From contig JANXVQ010000116.1 in the NCBI GenBank assembly GCA_025351545.1, forward strand, positions 1 through 12,688: a stretch of 12,688 nucleotides of DNA, given 5' to 3'. The translations under genes were made by a program, and so were the position numbers. This stretch comes from Spirosoma sp. (GTDB lineage Bacteria > Bacteroidota > Bacteroidia > Cytophagales > Spirosomataceae). The stretch's first letter is position 1, and each line of letters opens with the position of its first letter. The notes beneath the pieces are model-generated. The model did no database searches. It saw only the letters and a program-made list of their open reading frames with translations, and was not told where the DNA came from. Positions 6,867-12,688 of the stretch are shown here, piece after piece.

Positions 6867-7274
6867 ATGACGTCTCTCAATATTGTTTCCAGCTATTACG
6901 ACGCTTTTAACCGCAAAGATTGGGCAGGTATGCTCAGCTTGCTCCACCCGGATGTTCGCCACGACAGTAATCAGGGTGCCTCCCGTATTGGGAAAGACAT
7001 ATTCAGGCAGTTTCTTCAACACATGGACGACTGCTACGACGAAACCCTGACCGACATGATTATTATGACCGATCCAACCAATACACGCGTTGCCTGTGAG
7101 TTCGTTGTGAACGGAGTTTATAAAAAAACCGACGGCGATTTGCCACCCGCTACCGGCCAAACCTATGTGCTGTCTGCCGGTTCGTTTCTCGACGTTGCAG
7201 ATGGAAAAATTACCCGGATAACTACCTATTATAATTTGCCGCTCTGGGAGTCGATTATCCTGGGTAATAACTAA
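6867..7274 (+). CDS. SnoaL-like / NTF2-fold protein (ketosteroid isomerase-related)
   Basis: A 135-residue single-domain protein of the SnoaL/NTF2-like cone fold, matching the group usually named ketosteroid isomerase-related. Recognisable features are the N-terminal helix YYDAFNRKDWAGMLSLL, the HPDVRHD strand near residues 28-34, the buried helix DIFRQFLQHMDDCY, and the closing strands GSFLDVADGKITRITTYYNL. The substrate is unknown and members often have no proven enzyme activity. The frame is open to a TTG at 6834, but that codon lies in the promoter-like TATCTTTG, so I chose the ATG at 6867, where the first helix begins. The GNAT gene begins 7 bp downstream; from memory, these two families often occur together. 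Confidence 0.87.
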   Translation: MTSLNIVSSYYDAFNRKDWAGMLSLLHPDVRHDSNQGASRIGKDIFRQFLQHMDDCYDETLTDMIIMTDPTNTRVACEFVVNGVYKKTDGDLPPATGQTYVLSAGSFLDVADGKITRITTYYNLPLWESIILGNN

Positions 7275-7281
7275 TATTTCG

Positions 7282-7890
7282 TTGGCCATAGACTATTCAT
7301 CCCTGACTTTCCTCCGGTTGACGGGCTCTGCATTTCGGACTGTGTTCGACGACTTGGCCGCATTACGTATAGCAGTTTTTTACGACTTTCCTTATTTGTA
7401 TGAAGGGTTGGTTGCTTACGAGAAAAGCTACCTGGAAACGTACGCCCACTCTGATCGCTCGCTGTTATTTGCCGTTTATGATGGTGCTCAACTGGTTGGT
7501 GCAACAACCGCTTTACCTCTGCGTGACGAAACTGCCGAGGTGCAGCTACCTTTCATAACAGCAGGCTATGATCTCGATTCAATCGTCTATTTTGGTGAGA
7601 GCATTCTGTTGCCCGCCTATCGTGGTTTGGGCCTGGGGCATCGATTCTTTAATGAGCGCGAAGCCCATGCCCGCCAGTTTGGCCAGTACACAATGGCTTG
7701 CTTCTGTGCAGTGCAACGCCCTGTCGATCATCCACTTCGCCCTGTCGATTATCAACCCCTCGATGGATTTTGGACAAAGCGCGGTTATCAACGCGATAAA
7801 AGTCTGCAAAGTGAGTTCGTTTGGCCTGATCGAAACGAAACTATCGCGTCCGCTAAACCGATGATTTACTGGACGCGACCTCTATACTAG
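7282..7890 (+). CDS. GNAT family N-acetyltransferase
   Basis: A 202-residue acetyltransferase that would transfer an acetyl group from acetyl-CoA to an amine of unknown identity. The core motif A is clear: the strand YFGESILLP at 103-111 leads into the acetyl-CoA pyrophosphate loop RGLGLG at 114-119 and the helix HRFFNEREAHA. N-terminal strand TFLRLT and helix FDDLAALRIAVF fit the fold. There is no ATG near the start; the best candidate is TTG at 7282, which leaves eight residues before the first strand and lies 7 bp after the stop of the SnoaL-like gene. The start is therefore uncertain, though the frame is open upstream without another ordinary start codon. It is probably the second gene of a two-gene operon. 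Confidence 0.85.
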   Translation: MAIDYSSLTFLRLTGSAFRTVFDDLAALRIAVFYDFPYLYEGLVAYEKSYLETYAHSDRSLLFAVYDGAQLVGATTALPLRDETAEVQLPFITAGYDLDSIVYFGESILLPAYRGLGLGHRFFNEREAHARQFGQYTMACFCAVQRPVDHPLRPVDYQPLDGFWTKRGYQRDKSLQSEFVWPDRNETIASAKPMIYWTRPLY

Positions 7891-7979
7891 TTCAACCTTG
7901 TTAACAGCTTCGGAAAAAGGTTTCTATAACCTTAACCCTAATTCAACAGTTGTTCTTTAGTATACAACACACTGTAACT

Positions 7980-9146
7980 ATGGAAACAACTGCATCGAAA
8001 GACAGCAAAGTTGGTATTGGCGTTATTGGTATGGGGGGGTTTGGGCTGTTCGCTGTTCAGCAATTTTTACAGACCCCAAATACAAAACTAGTCGCCATTG
8101 CTGGGTCGAAACGGGAAGAAGCCACTAGAACGGCCAAGCGATTTGGTGCTGAACAGTTGGGCAGTATTGAGGAATTAGTCAACCATCCCGATGTGGATGT
8201 CATATACATTGCCACGCCCCCGTTCCTACATTACGAGCAGTCTATGCTGGCGCTGAATGCCGGAAAGCATGTCATTTGTGAAAAGCCGTTGGCGATGAAC
8301 CCCGAGCAGGGTGCAGAAATGCTGGCACTGGCAAAGCAAAAAGGATTGCTGATGGTCACAAACCTGATGCAACGCTACAACCCAATGTTTGCCCGTGTCA
8401 AACACCTGATCGACAAGAAGTTGCTTGGCGATTTTCTGCACGGATATTTCGAAAATTACGCGGGTGACGAGGGCCTTTCTCCCGAACACTGGTTCTGGGA
8501 CCGTACCAAATCGGGTGGTATTTTCATTGAACATGCCGTTCACTTCTTCGATATGTTTGATGGCTGGTTCGGTAATGGGACCGTGAAGGCCGCGCAGGTA
8601 ATTAAGCGCCCCAGCATGGATTCGTCAAGCAGCCAGGCGCCGGGATGGATAGAAGATCAGGTGCAGGCCACTGTCGAATATGGTGATGACATAACCGGAA
8701 AAAAGCTGGTCAATTTTTATCACGGCTTCACGCAAACCGGGCGGATGGATCGTCAGGAGATGCGGCTGGTGTTTGAGCGGGGAGATATTACTCTTTTCGA
8801 GTGGGTGCCAACCCGGATGATACTGCGTTGTGTGGCCGATGAGGAAACAACCCGCGCGTTGATGGACCTGTTTCCGAGTGCGCAACTCAACGTCACGGCC
8901 AATATCAGTAGTAAAGATCGGCCTCTTCGCGGCCGTCATAAAGAGTTCGATGCGTATCAGCAAATTGAACTTCGTTTTGGGTTTGGCGATGAAAAACAGC
9001 ACCTGTATGGCGAACTGCTTCGTTTGATGTTTCGCGATCAGGTCAATGCCATTCATTACCCTGGAACACACCGCATTATTACCGAACAAAATGGTCTGCA
9101 CTCATTAGAAACGGCAACTATAGCCGATCGGTTGGCAAGGTTATAA
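7980..9146 (+). CDS. Gfo/Idh/MocA-family NAD(P)-dependent oxidoreductase
   Basis: A 388-residue oxidoreductase of the glucose-fructose oxidoreductase/inositol dehydrogenase family; the substrate, probably a sugar or cyclitol, cannot be assigned. The N-terminal Rossmann domain has GMGGFG at residues 17-22, the IYIATPPFLHYE segment, and the signature EKP at 101-103 containing the family's catalytic lysine (Lys102). The C-terminal alpha/beta domain includes SGGIFIEHAVHFFDM, where the histidine of the usual GG...H..D motif is present. The frame opens at a TTG at 7950, but the ATG at 7980 begins nine codons before the first beta strand and is preferred. Despite the family name it is unrelated to the MocA-type nucleotidyltransferase at 1000-1632. 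It ends 2 bp before a long hairpin shared with the convergent protease gene. Confidence 0.9.
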   Translation: METTASKDSKVGIGVIGMGGFGLFAVQQFLQTPNTKLVAIAGSKREEATRTAKRFGAEQLGSIEELVNHPDVDVIYIATPPFLHYEQSMLALNAGKHVICEKPLAMNPEQGAEMLALAKQKGLLMVTNLMQRYNPMFARVKHLIDKKLLGDFLHGYFENYAGDEGLSPEHWFWDRTKSGGIFIEHAVHFFDMFDGWFGNGTVKAAQVIKRPSMDSSSSQAPGWIEDQVQATVEYGDDITGKKLVNFYHGFTQTGRMDRQEMRLVFERGDITLFEWVPTRMILRCVADEETTRALMDLFPSAQLNVTANISSKDRPLRGRHKEFDAYQQIELRFGFGDEKQHLYGELLRLMFRDQVNAIHYPGTHRIITEQNGLHSLETATIADRLARL

Positions 9147-9148
9147 AA

Positions 9149-9201
9149 AAGTCGAGATCCACAGACAGAGCCAATGTACGGCTGCCTGTGGATCTCGACT
9201 T
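9149..9201 (-). terminator. Long hairpin between convergent genes; intrinsic terminator on the minus strand
   Basis: Bases 9149-9168 pair with 9182-9201 in a 20-bp stem with one mismatch (A9165 against C9185) and a 13-base loop. Read on the minus strand, the hairpin is followed by TTTTTTATAA (9150-9141 overlapping the stem foot), a good U-tract, so it should stop transcription of the protease gene that ends at 9207. On the plus strand the sequence after the stem (ACTGGTTATT) is a poor U-tract, so termination of the oxidoreductase transcript would depend mostly on the hairpin itself. Confidence 0.85.
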
Positions 9202-9206
9202 ACTGG

Positions 9207-11279
9207 TTATTCCGTGACTATTATTTTGTGCGTGTACACTTTATTGGCCGAGTGGGCCTTGAGAATATACATACCCGTCTGCAGTTTTTGATTCGGCCGG
9301 ACAGACAGTAGATTGGCATCAATGGGTTGCTGCTGGAAAGAGATAGGCTGCCCCGTTAGTGTGTGTAAGGTAATAACTGTCTGCTTTGCGTCGGTCGGTA
9401 CGCGTACGAACAATTTCTGACCGTCGGAGGGGTTTGGATATACTTCAGTCGGTATGTTTTCAGCAATGATTTCTGCCGACAGACGCGCCGGTATGTTTGG
9501 CACCACAAGCGTATAGTCTTCAGCTTCGCCATATTTATAGGTATTGCAGGGGCTAAAGACCAAGCCAAAAGTGGCTCTCTGGGTACGGACACGTATCCGG
9601 TAGGAGCCGGGCTTGAGTCCCTTCGGAATGGCAATAGTGTCTATTAAGGAATCGAACCCACGAGCCATTTTGCCTTGAAAAAGCATCTCCGAACTATCGG
9701 GGTTTACAACACTGCCGGCAAATAATCCATCGCGATTGGCATCAATCCAAATCGAAACCGACTGCGGATAGAAACCTGTGGTATCTTGCATGACACTTAC
9801 AAGAAAGGGATATTTACGCCCCGATAGTACAGTGGCTGTTAGCGTTGAGTAATCGCGGAACCCGCCTGTTCCACAGCCTGTTTTTTGATTGTTTAAAATC
9901 GTTTCAGCTTTCAATATGAACGTATTGATACCATCGCCTTCCGAGCAGCCAACGGCGTAGAGGGGCGCACAAATCTGAATCGAATCAATCTTGATCGAGT
10001 CAATTTTGGTGTAAGCCGCAGTTGTTGTATTAGAGGGTTTTACGCGATAAAAATAGGTCTGACTAGCTACAATGTTGCGATCTGTAAATAGTGTGTCGTT
10101 GGGTTGAACGCCCCCAATGCCCAGAAATGGACCATTTTTCGTTGTCGCACGCTCGATTAGAAAACCCGTTTCATTCGTTGAGCTATCGGCCCACGCAATA
10201 AGTACACCCCCCGGATTTGCTAGTTTCACCTTACGAAGCAAAGGTGTTTTTACAACAGTTGGTTGCCAGGCCGCAGGGCCATTGACTGTGTATTTGTTAT
10301 CTGGATTTAAGCGTTTCTGCAACGCTAATCCGCCCATCACGTTTAATTGTCCGCCCGTAAACATGAATGCACCACACTGAAAATAAGCCATGATATTATT
10401 CATCTGCGGATCGAAGGCGTCTCCATTGGCATCGGCCATTTTAGACGCAGGCAGGTTATATGCACATCCGCTAAATATAGCTTTAACGCGGTCGTATGGG
10501 TCGGCTGGCGTGTCGCAGAGAAGGTCGCCTTTGGTTTCGCAGTTAGCTAATAGCCGTTTGCCTTTTTCGATTTTCAGGCGTGTAACCAATTCCCTGTCGG
10601 CCGTGTCGGGATCGGCGCTACTATCGAACGTATGGGCTAATTGAAAATAATGACCCAGTTCGTGGGGTAACGTTAAGTTGTCGTTACTCTGTCTCGACGC
10701 CATAAAAACGTGATTTGTCGCGTAAGTCGTATCCGGAAAATAAGCATAGCCTCCTGCCTCAGAGCCATCCGCTTTTATTGAGTTTAGGAAATAAATATTT
10801 ATGGCATTCCGAATGCCATACCGGCCTGTAATAAGTTTTTCCTGTGTTCGTCCGAGCGAATCTTTTTTTGACGAAGAATAGTCGTAGAACGTTGAATCGT
10901 CCACGAAGTCGAAATCAGTACCTGCCAGATAAAACTGAATTCCTTTTCCAGCTACTCGAAAATGACGATTTGTAACGGCAATCGAGTTATTTAACTCGCC
11001 GATAGAAAAACCCCCTTTTTTGTTTTTCCGGGCAATATGCGCCCGAATGGGAAAGTAAGTTACGCCGTCATCAAGAGTTTTGGCCTTGAGCGAATCGGTG
11101 GTTTTTTTTGTGGTGTCAGCTCCCAATCGGGCCTGTTCATACTGACGGCGCATCTTAAGGATTGAGAGCCGTTGTATATCAGACAAGGGTTTTGTACCAC
11201 AAGGATACTGCCCGTAAGTAAATAACGTTTGCCCCATTAAGAAGATTACTCCAAGAAAGCGAAGGGTAAAATTTATCAT
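9207..11279 (-). CDS. Secreted M43-like metalloprotease with Fn3, GEVED and T9SS sorting domains
   Basis: A 690-residue exported protein. Residues 1-23 are a Sec signal peptide. The protease domain holds the zinc motif HELGHYFQLAH at 206-216 (His206, His210, His216, Glu207), a GDLLCDTPADP segment at 251-261, and a Met-turn NNIMAYF around Met297, as in pappalysin/cytophagalysin-type M43 peptidases. A fibronectin type III domain follows (about 345-418), then a GEVED domain (about 485-592, ending YGEAEDYTLVV), then a type A T9SS C-terminal domain (about 612-690, beginning VYPNPSDG and ending with KIIVTE). It should be secreted across the outer membrane and released or anchored at the surface. 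The usual glycine at the eighth position of HExxHxxGxxH is Gln213, an unusual change. It is convergent with the oxidoreductase gene. Confidence 0.92.
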   Translation of the reverse strand: MINFTLRFLGVIFLMGQTLFTYGQYPCGTKPLSDIQRLSILKMRRQYEQARLGADTTKKTTDSLKAKTLDDGVTYFPIRAHIARKNKKGGFSIGELNNSIAVTNRHFRVAGKGIQFYLAGTDFDFVDDSTFYDYSSSKKDSLGRTQEKLITGRYGIRNAINIYFLNSIKADGSEAGGYAYFPDTTYATNHVFMASRQSNDNLTLPHELGHYFQLAHTFDSSADPDTADRELVTRLKIEKGKRLLANCETKGDLLCDTPADPYDRVKAIFSGCAYNLPASKMADANGDAFDPQMNNIMAYFQCGAFMFTGGQLNVMGGLALQKRLNPDNKYTVNGPAAWQPTVVKTPLLRKVKLANPGGVLIAWADSSTNETGFLIERATTKNGPFLGIGGVQPNDTLFTDRNIVASQTYFYRVKPSNTTTAAYTKIDSIKIDSIQICAPLYAVGCSEGDGINTFILKAETILNNQKTGCGTGGFRDYSTLTATVLSGRKYPFLVSVMQDTTGFYPQSVSIWIDANRDGLFAGSVVNPDSSEMLFQGKMARGFDSLIDTIAIPKGLKPGSYRIRVRTQRATFGLVFSPCNTYKYGEAEDYTLVVPNIPARLSAEIIAENIPTEVYPNPSDGQKLFVRVPTDAKQTVITLHTLTGQPISFQQQPIDANLLSVRPNQKLQTGMYILKAHSANKVYTHKIIVTE

Positions 11280-11948
11280 ATAAAAAGCGTCAATATTGGT
11301 GAATGTATGTTGAACCGATGAAGGTAATCCCGATCGTTTAACGGGTTGTTGAAGTCCACTCTGTTAAGCGCTGCTAAATGGTCTACTAGGTTAGTAGCAA
11401 GGTAGATAGGCCGTCAAAATCAATACTAATGATAGGCCCGTAAATCAAGTAATGAGGAAGTCGTGGACGGACTTGGCTAATGAATTGATTTTTATGCATC
11501 AAGTAACTACCTATTTACTTCATCAAAAGTGCGAATAGTTGAGTAGTTATACTTAAAAAATGACAAAAAAAATAATATATTATTTATCAAAGTGTTGTGT
11601 GGGTAAATTTATTAGTGTTTATCTCTATTAAATAGGTTTTCTTACTGTAACGTGGGGGCAGCACGGCAAAGCAATTAAACCTCCAGTGCGCTCATTAGTC
11701 TGCTGAGTATTAAGGAACGCCGACTTTAGCAAACGACAACTCATTTAAGTTTACGTGTCCAAATTTTACTACATTGGGTACTCAAAAGGCACAAATTGTA
11801 ATCATATAACTCAATAATGATTACTTTAGTTGTGGTTTAGTTAATAAAAAAATTTATAAATATTAGCCAGCGCAGTATAAATTACCTGAAAACTCCCTGA
11901 TTTTTTCGACCTTTGTGGCGTCTCATCATTTTCTCCGCACAGCGCATC
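11280..11948. other. AT-rich intergenic region without a recognisable gene
   Basis: About 670 bases between the divergent protease gene and nagB. I found no coding frame of convincing length and no tRNA- or rRNA-like pattern. Small structures are present: hairpin CTACTA-GGT-TAGTAG at 11383-11397, inverted repeats TAACTAC/GTAGTTA at 11504-11510 and 11543-11549, a 14-base AT palindrome at 11571-11584, and GTAATCAT/ATGATTAC at 11798-11805 and 11817-11824. It presumably carries promoters for both flanking genes; the only promoter-like match near nagB is GACCTTTG at 11908-11915, one base off TAnnTTTG. Confidence 0.7.
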
Positions 11949-12688
11949 ATGATTACGGAGTCTTCTTTACTCGATAGCCCGGACGGGAAGATTCCGGGCT
12001 CATCACTCACTGGTGGCCCTATCCAGTCGGCCATTACCTACGAAAAAATCCCAACCCACATCTACGCCGATGCTAAAGACGCGTCGCGGGCGGTGGCTCA
12101 GGAAATTGCTAATCTGATTCGCCAGAAACAAAGCGAAAGTAAACTCTGCGTGCTGGGTCTGGCAACCGGTTCATCGCCAAAAACAGTCTATGCCGAGCTG
12201 ATTCGGATGCACCGTGAAGAAGGTTTGAGTTTCCATAACGTCGTTTCGTTCAACCTGGACGAATATTACCCAATGGAGCCTGATTCGCTGCAGAGTTACT
12301 GGCGGTTTATGCGCGAACAATTGTTCGACCATGTTGACATTCCTGCCGGCAATTATCATTTGCCGGACGGAACGGCCCAGATAGATAAAATTAGCGCGTT
12401 TACGAAGCAATACGAAGCCGAGATCGAAGCGGCCGGTGGGCTGGATTTTCAATTGCTGGGTATTGGCGGTAATGGTCATATTGGGTTCAACGAACCGGGT
12501 TCGCTCATTAACTCGCATACCCGCCTGATGATGCTCGACAATTCTACGCGGGCAGCGGCTTCGGTAGATTTTGGTGGATTGCCAAAAACTCCCCGCAAGG
12601 CGATCACAATGGGCGTTTCGAGTATTTTGAGCGCCCGGCGTGTGTTGTTGCTGGCGTGGGGTGAGCGCAAAGCTCCCGTTATTCGGGG
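11949..12688 (+). CDS. nagB: Glucosamine-6-phosphate deaminase, partial (C-terminus beyond the window)
   Basis: Converts glucosamine 6-phosphate to fructose 6-phosphate and ammonia, linking amino-sugar use to glycolysis. I translated 246 residues from the ATG at 11949. Motifs include the phosphate-binding LGLATGSSP (69-77), SFNLDEYYP (100-108) with catalytic Asp104 and Glu105, and GIGGNGHIGFNEPGS (171-185) with catalytic His177. The sequence resembles the long Bacteroidota form, in which the deaminase domain is commonly followed by a PIG-L/LmbE-type deacetylase domain; that half would lie beyond the window and cannot be confirmed. About 30 residues, low in hydrophobicity, precede the first conserved block (YEKIPTHIYADA), so a later start is possible, although no other ATG lies before the conserved region. 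Confidence 0.94.
   Translation, partial: MITESSLLDSPDGKIPGSSLTGGPIQSAITYEKIPTHIYADAKDASRAVAQEIANLIRQKQSESKLCVLGLATGSSPKTVYAELIRMHREEGLSFHNVVSFNLDEYYPMEPDSLQSYWRFMREQLFDHVDIPAGNYHLPDGTAQIDKISAFTKQYEAEIEAAGGLDFQLLGIGGNGHIGFNEPGSLINSHTRLMMLDNSTRAAASVDFGGLPKTPRKAITMGVSSILSARRVLLLAWGERKAPVIR

Noticed and set aside
6837..7289. 150-codon minus-strand frame over the SnoaL-like gene
   Set aside because: It is the shadow of the plus-strand gene, which has clear family sequence; the minus-strand translation resembles nothing known to me.
7950..7979. TTG start for the Gfo/Idh/MocA-family gene adding ten residues
   Set aside because: The ATG at 7980 gives the normal short lead before the Rossmann strand.
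8033..8039. Run of seven G bases in the oxidoreductase gene as a phase-variation tract
   Set aside because: It encodes the required glycines of the nucleotide-binding motif, and seven bases is short; no alternative frame of interest follows.
12171..12670. Minus-strand frames over nagB
   Set aside because: They are antisense to a frame with complete deaminase catalytic motifs.

Overview
The window looks like chromosomal DNA from a Bacteroidota member of the Cytophagales, probably near Spirosoma or a related genus (inference). The signs are a secreted protease with a type IX secretion (T9SS) C-terminal sorting domain, promoter-like TAnnTTTG elements just upstream of start codons, weak Shine-Dalgarno signals, and a Bacteroidota-type glucosamine-6-phosphate deaminase. 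No rRNA, tRNA, transposase, phage gene or CRISPR array was seen.

Left arm, minus strand (1-5807): an iorA-like 2Fe-2S subunit overlaps an iorB-like molybdopterin subunit with a Tat signal by 4 bp. A gap of about 235 bp packed with hairpin repeats follows, then xdhC and a MocA-like nucleotidyltransferase 2 bp apart, and then ruvX and a truncated def 1 bp apart. The first four form a molybdenum-hydroxylase module: a two-subunit enzyme plus the XdhC and MocA factors that finish and load its cytosine-dinucleotide molybdenum cofactor. ruvX has its own promoter-like sequence and is probably a separate housekeeping unit.

Divergent control region (5808-6028): this holds a perfect 18-bp inverted repeat with 68 bp between the arms and two short palindromes. 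It separates the hydroxylase operon from a plus-strand Nudix/winged-helix regulator whose Nudix box has lost two conserved glutamates. The arrangement suggests that the regulator senses a nucleotide-like ligand and controls the hydroxylase genes and itself.

Middle, plus strand (6867-9146): a SnoaL-like/NTF2-fold protein and a GNAT acetyltransferase form a small operon behind a TAnnTTTG element, followed by a Gfo/Idh/MocA-family oxidoreductase. A long hairpin at 9149-9201 separates this gene from a convergent gene for a 690-residue secreted M43-like metalloprotease (signal peptide, protease, Fn3, GEVED, T9SS sorting domain).

Right end: a gene-free, AT-rich stretch of about 670 bp precedes nagB, which runs off the window.

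The most unusual items are the two-fold symmetric hairpin array at 2852-2999 and the divergent, apparently operator-rich region between the hydroxylase genes and the degenerate Nudix regulator.
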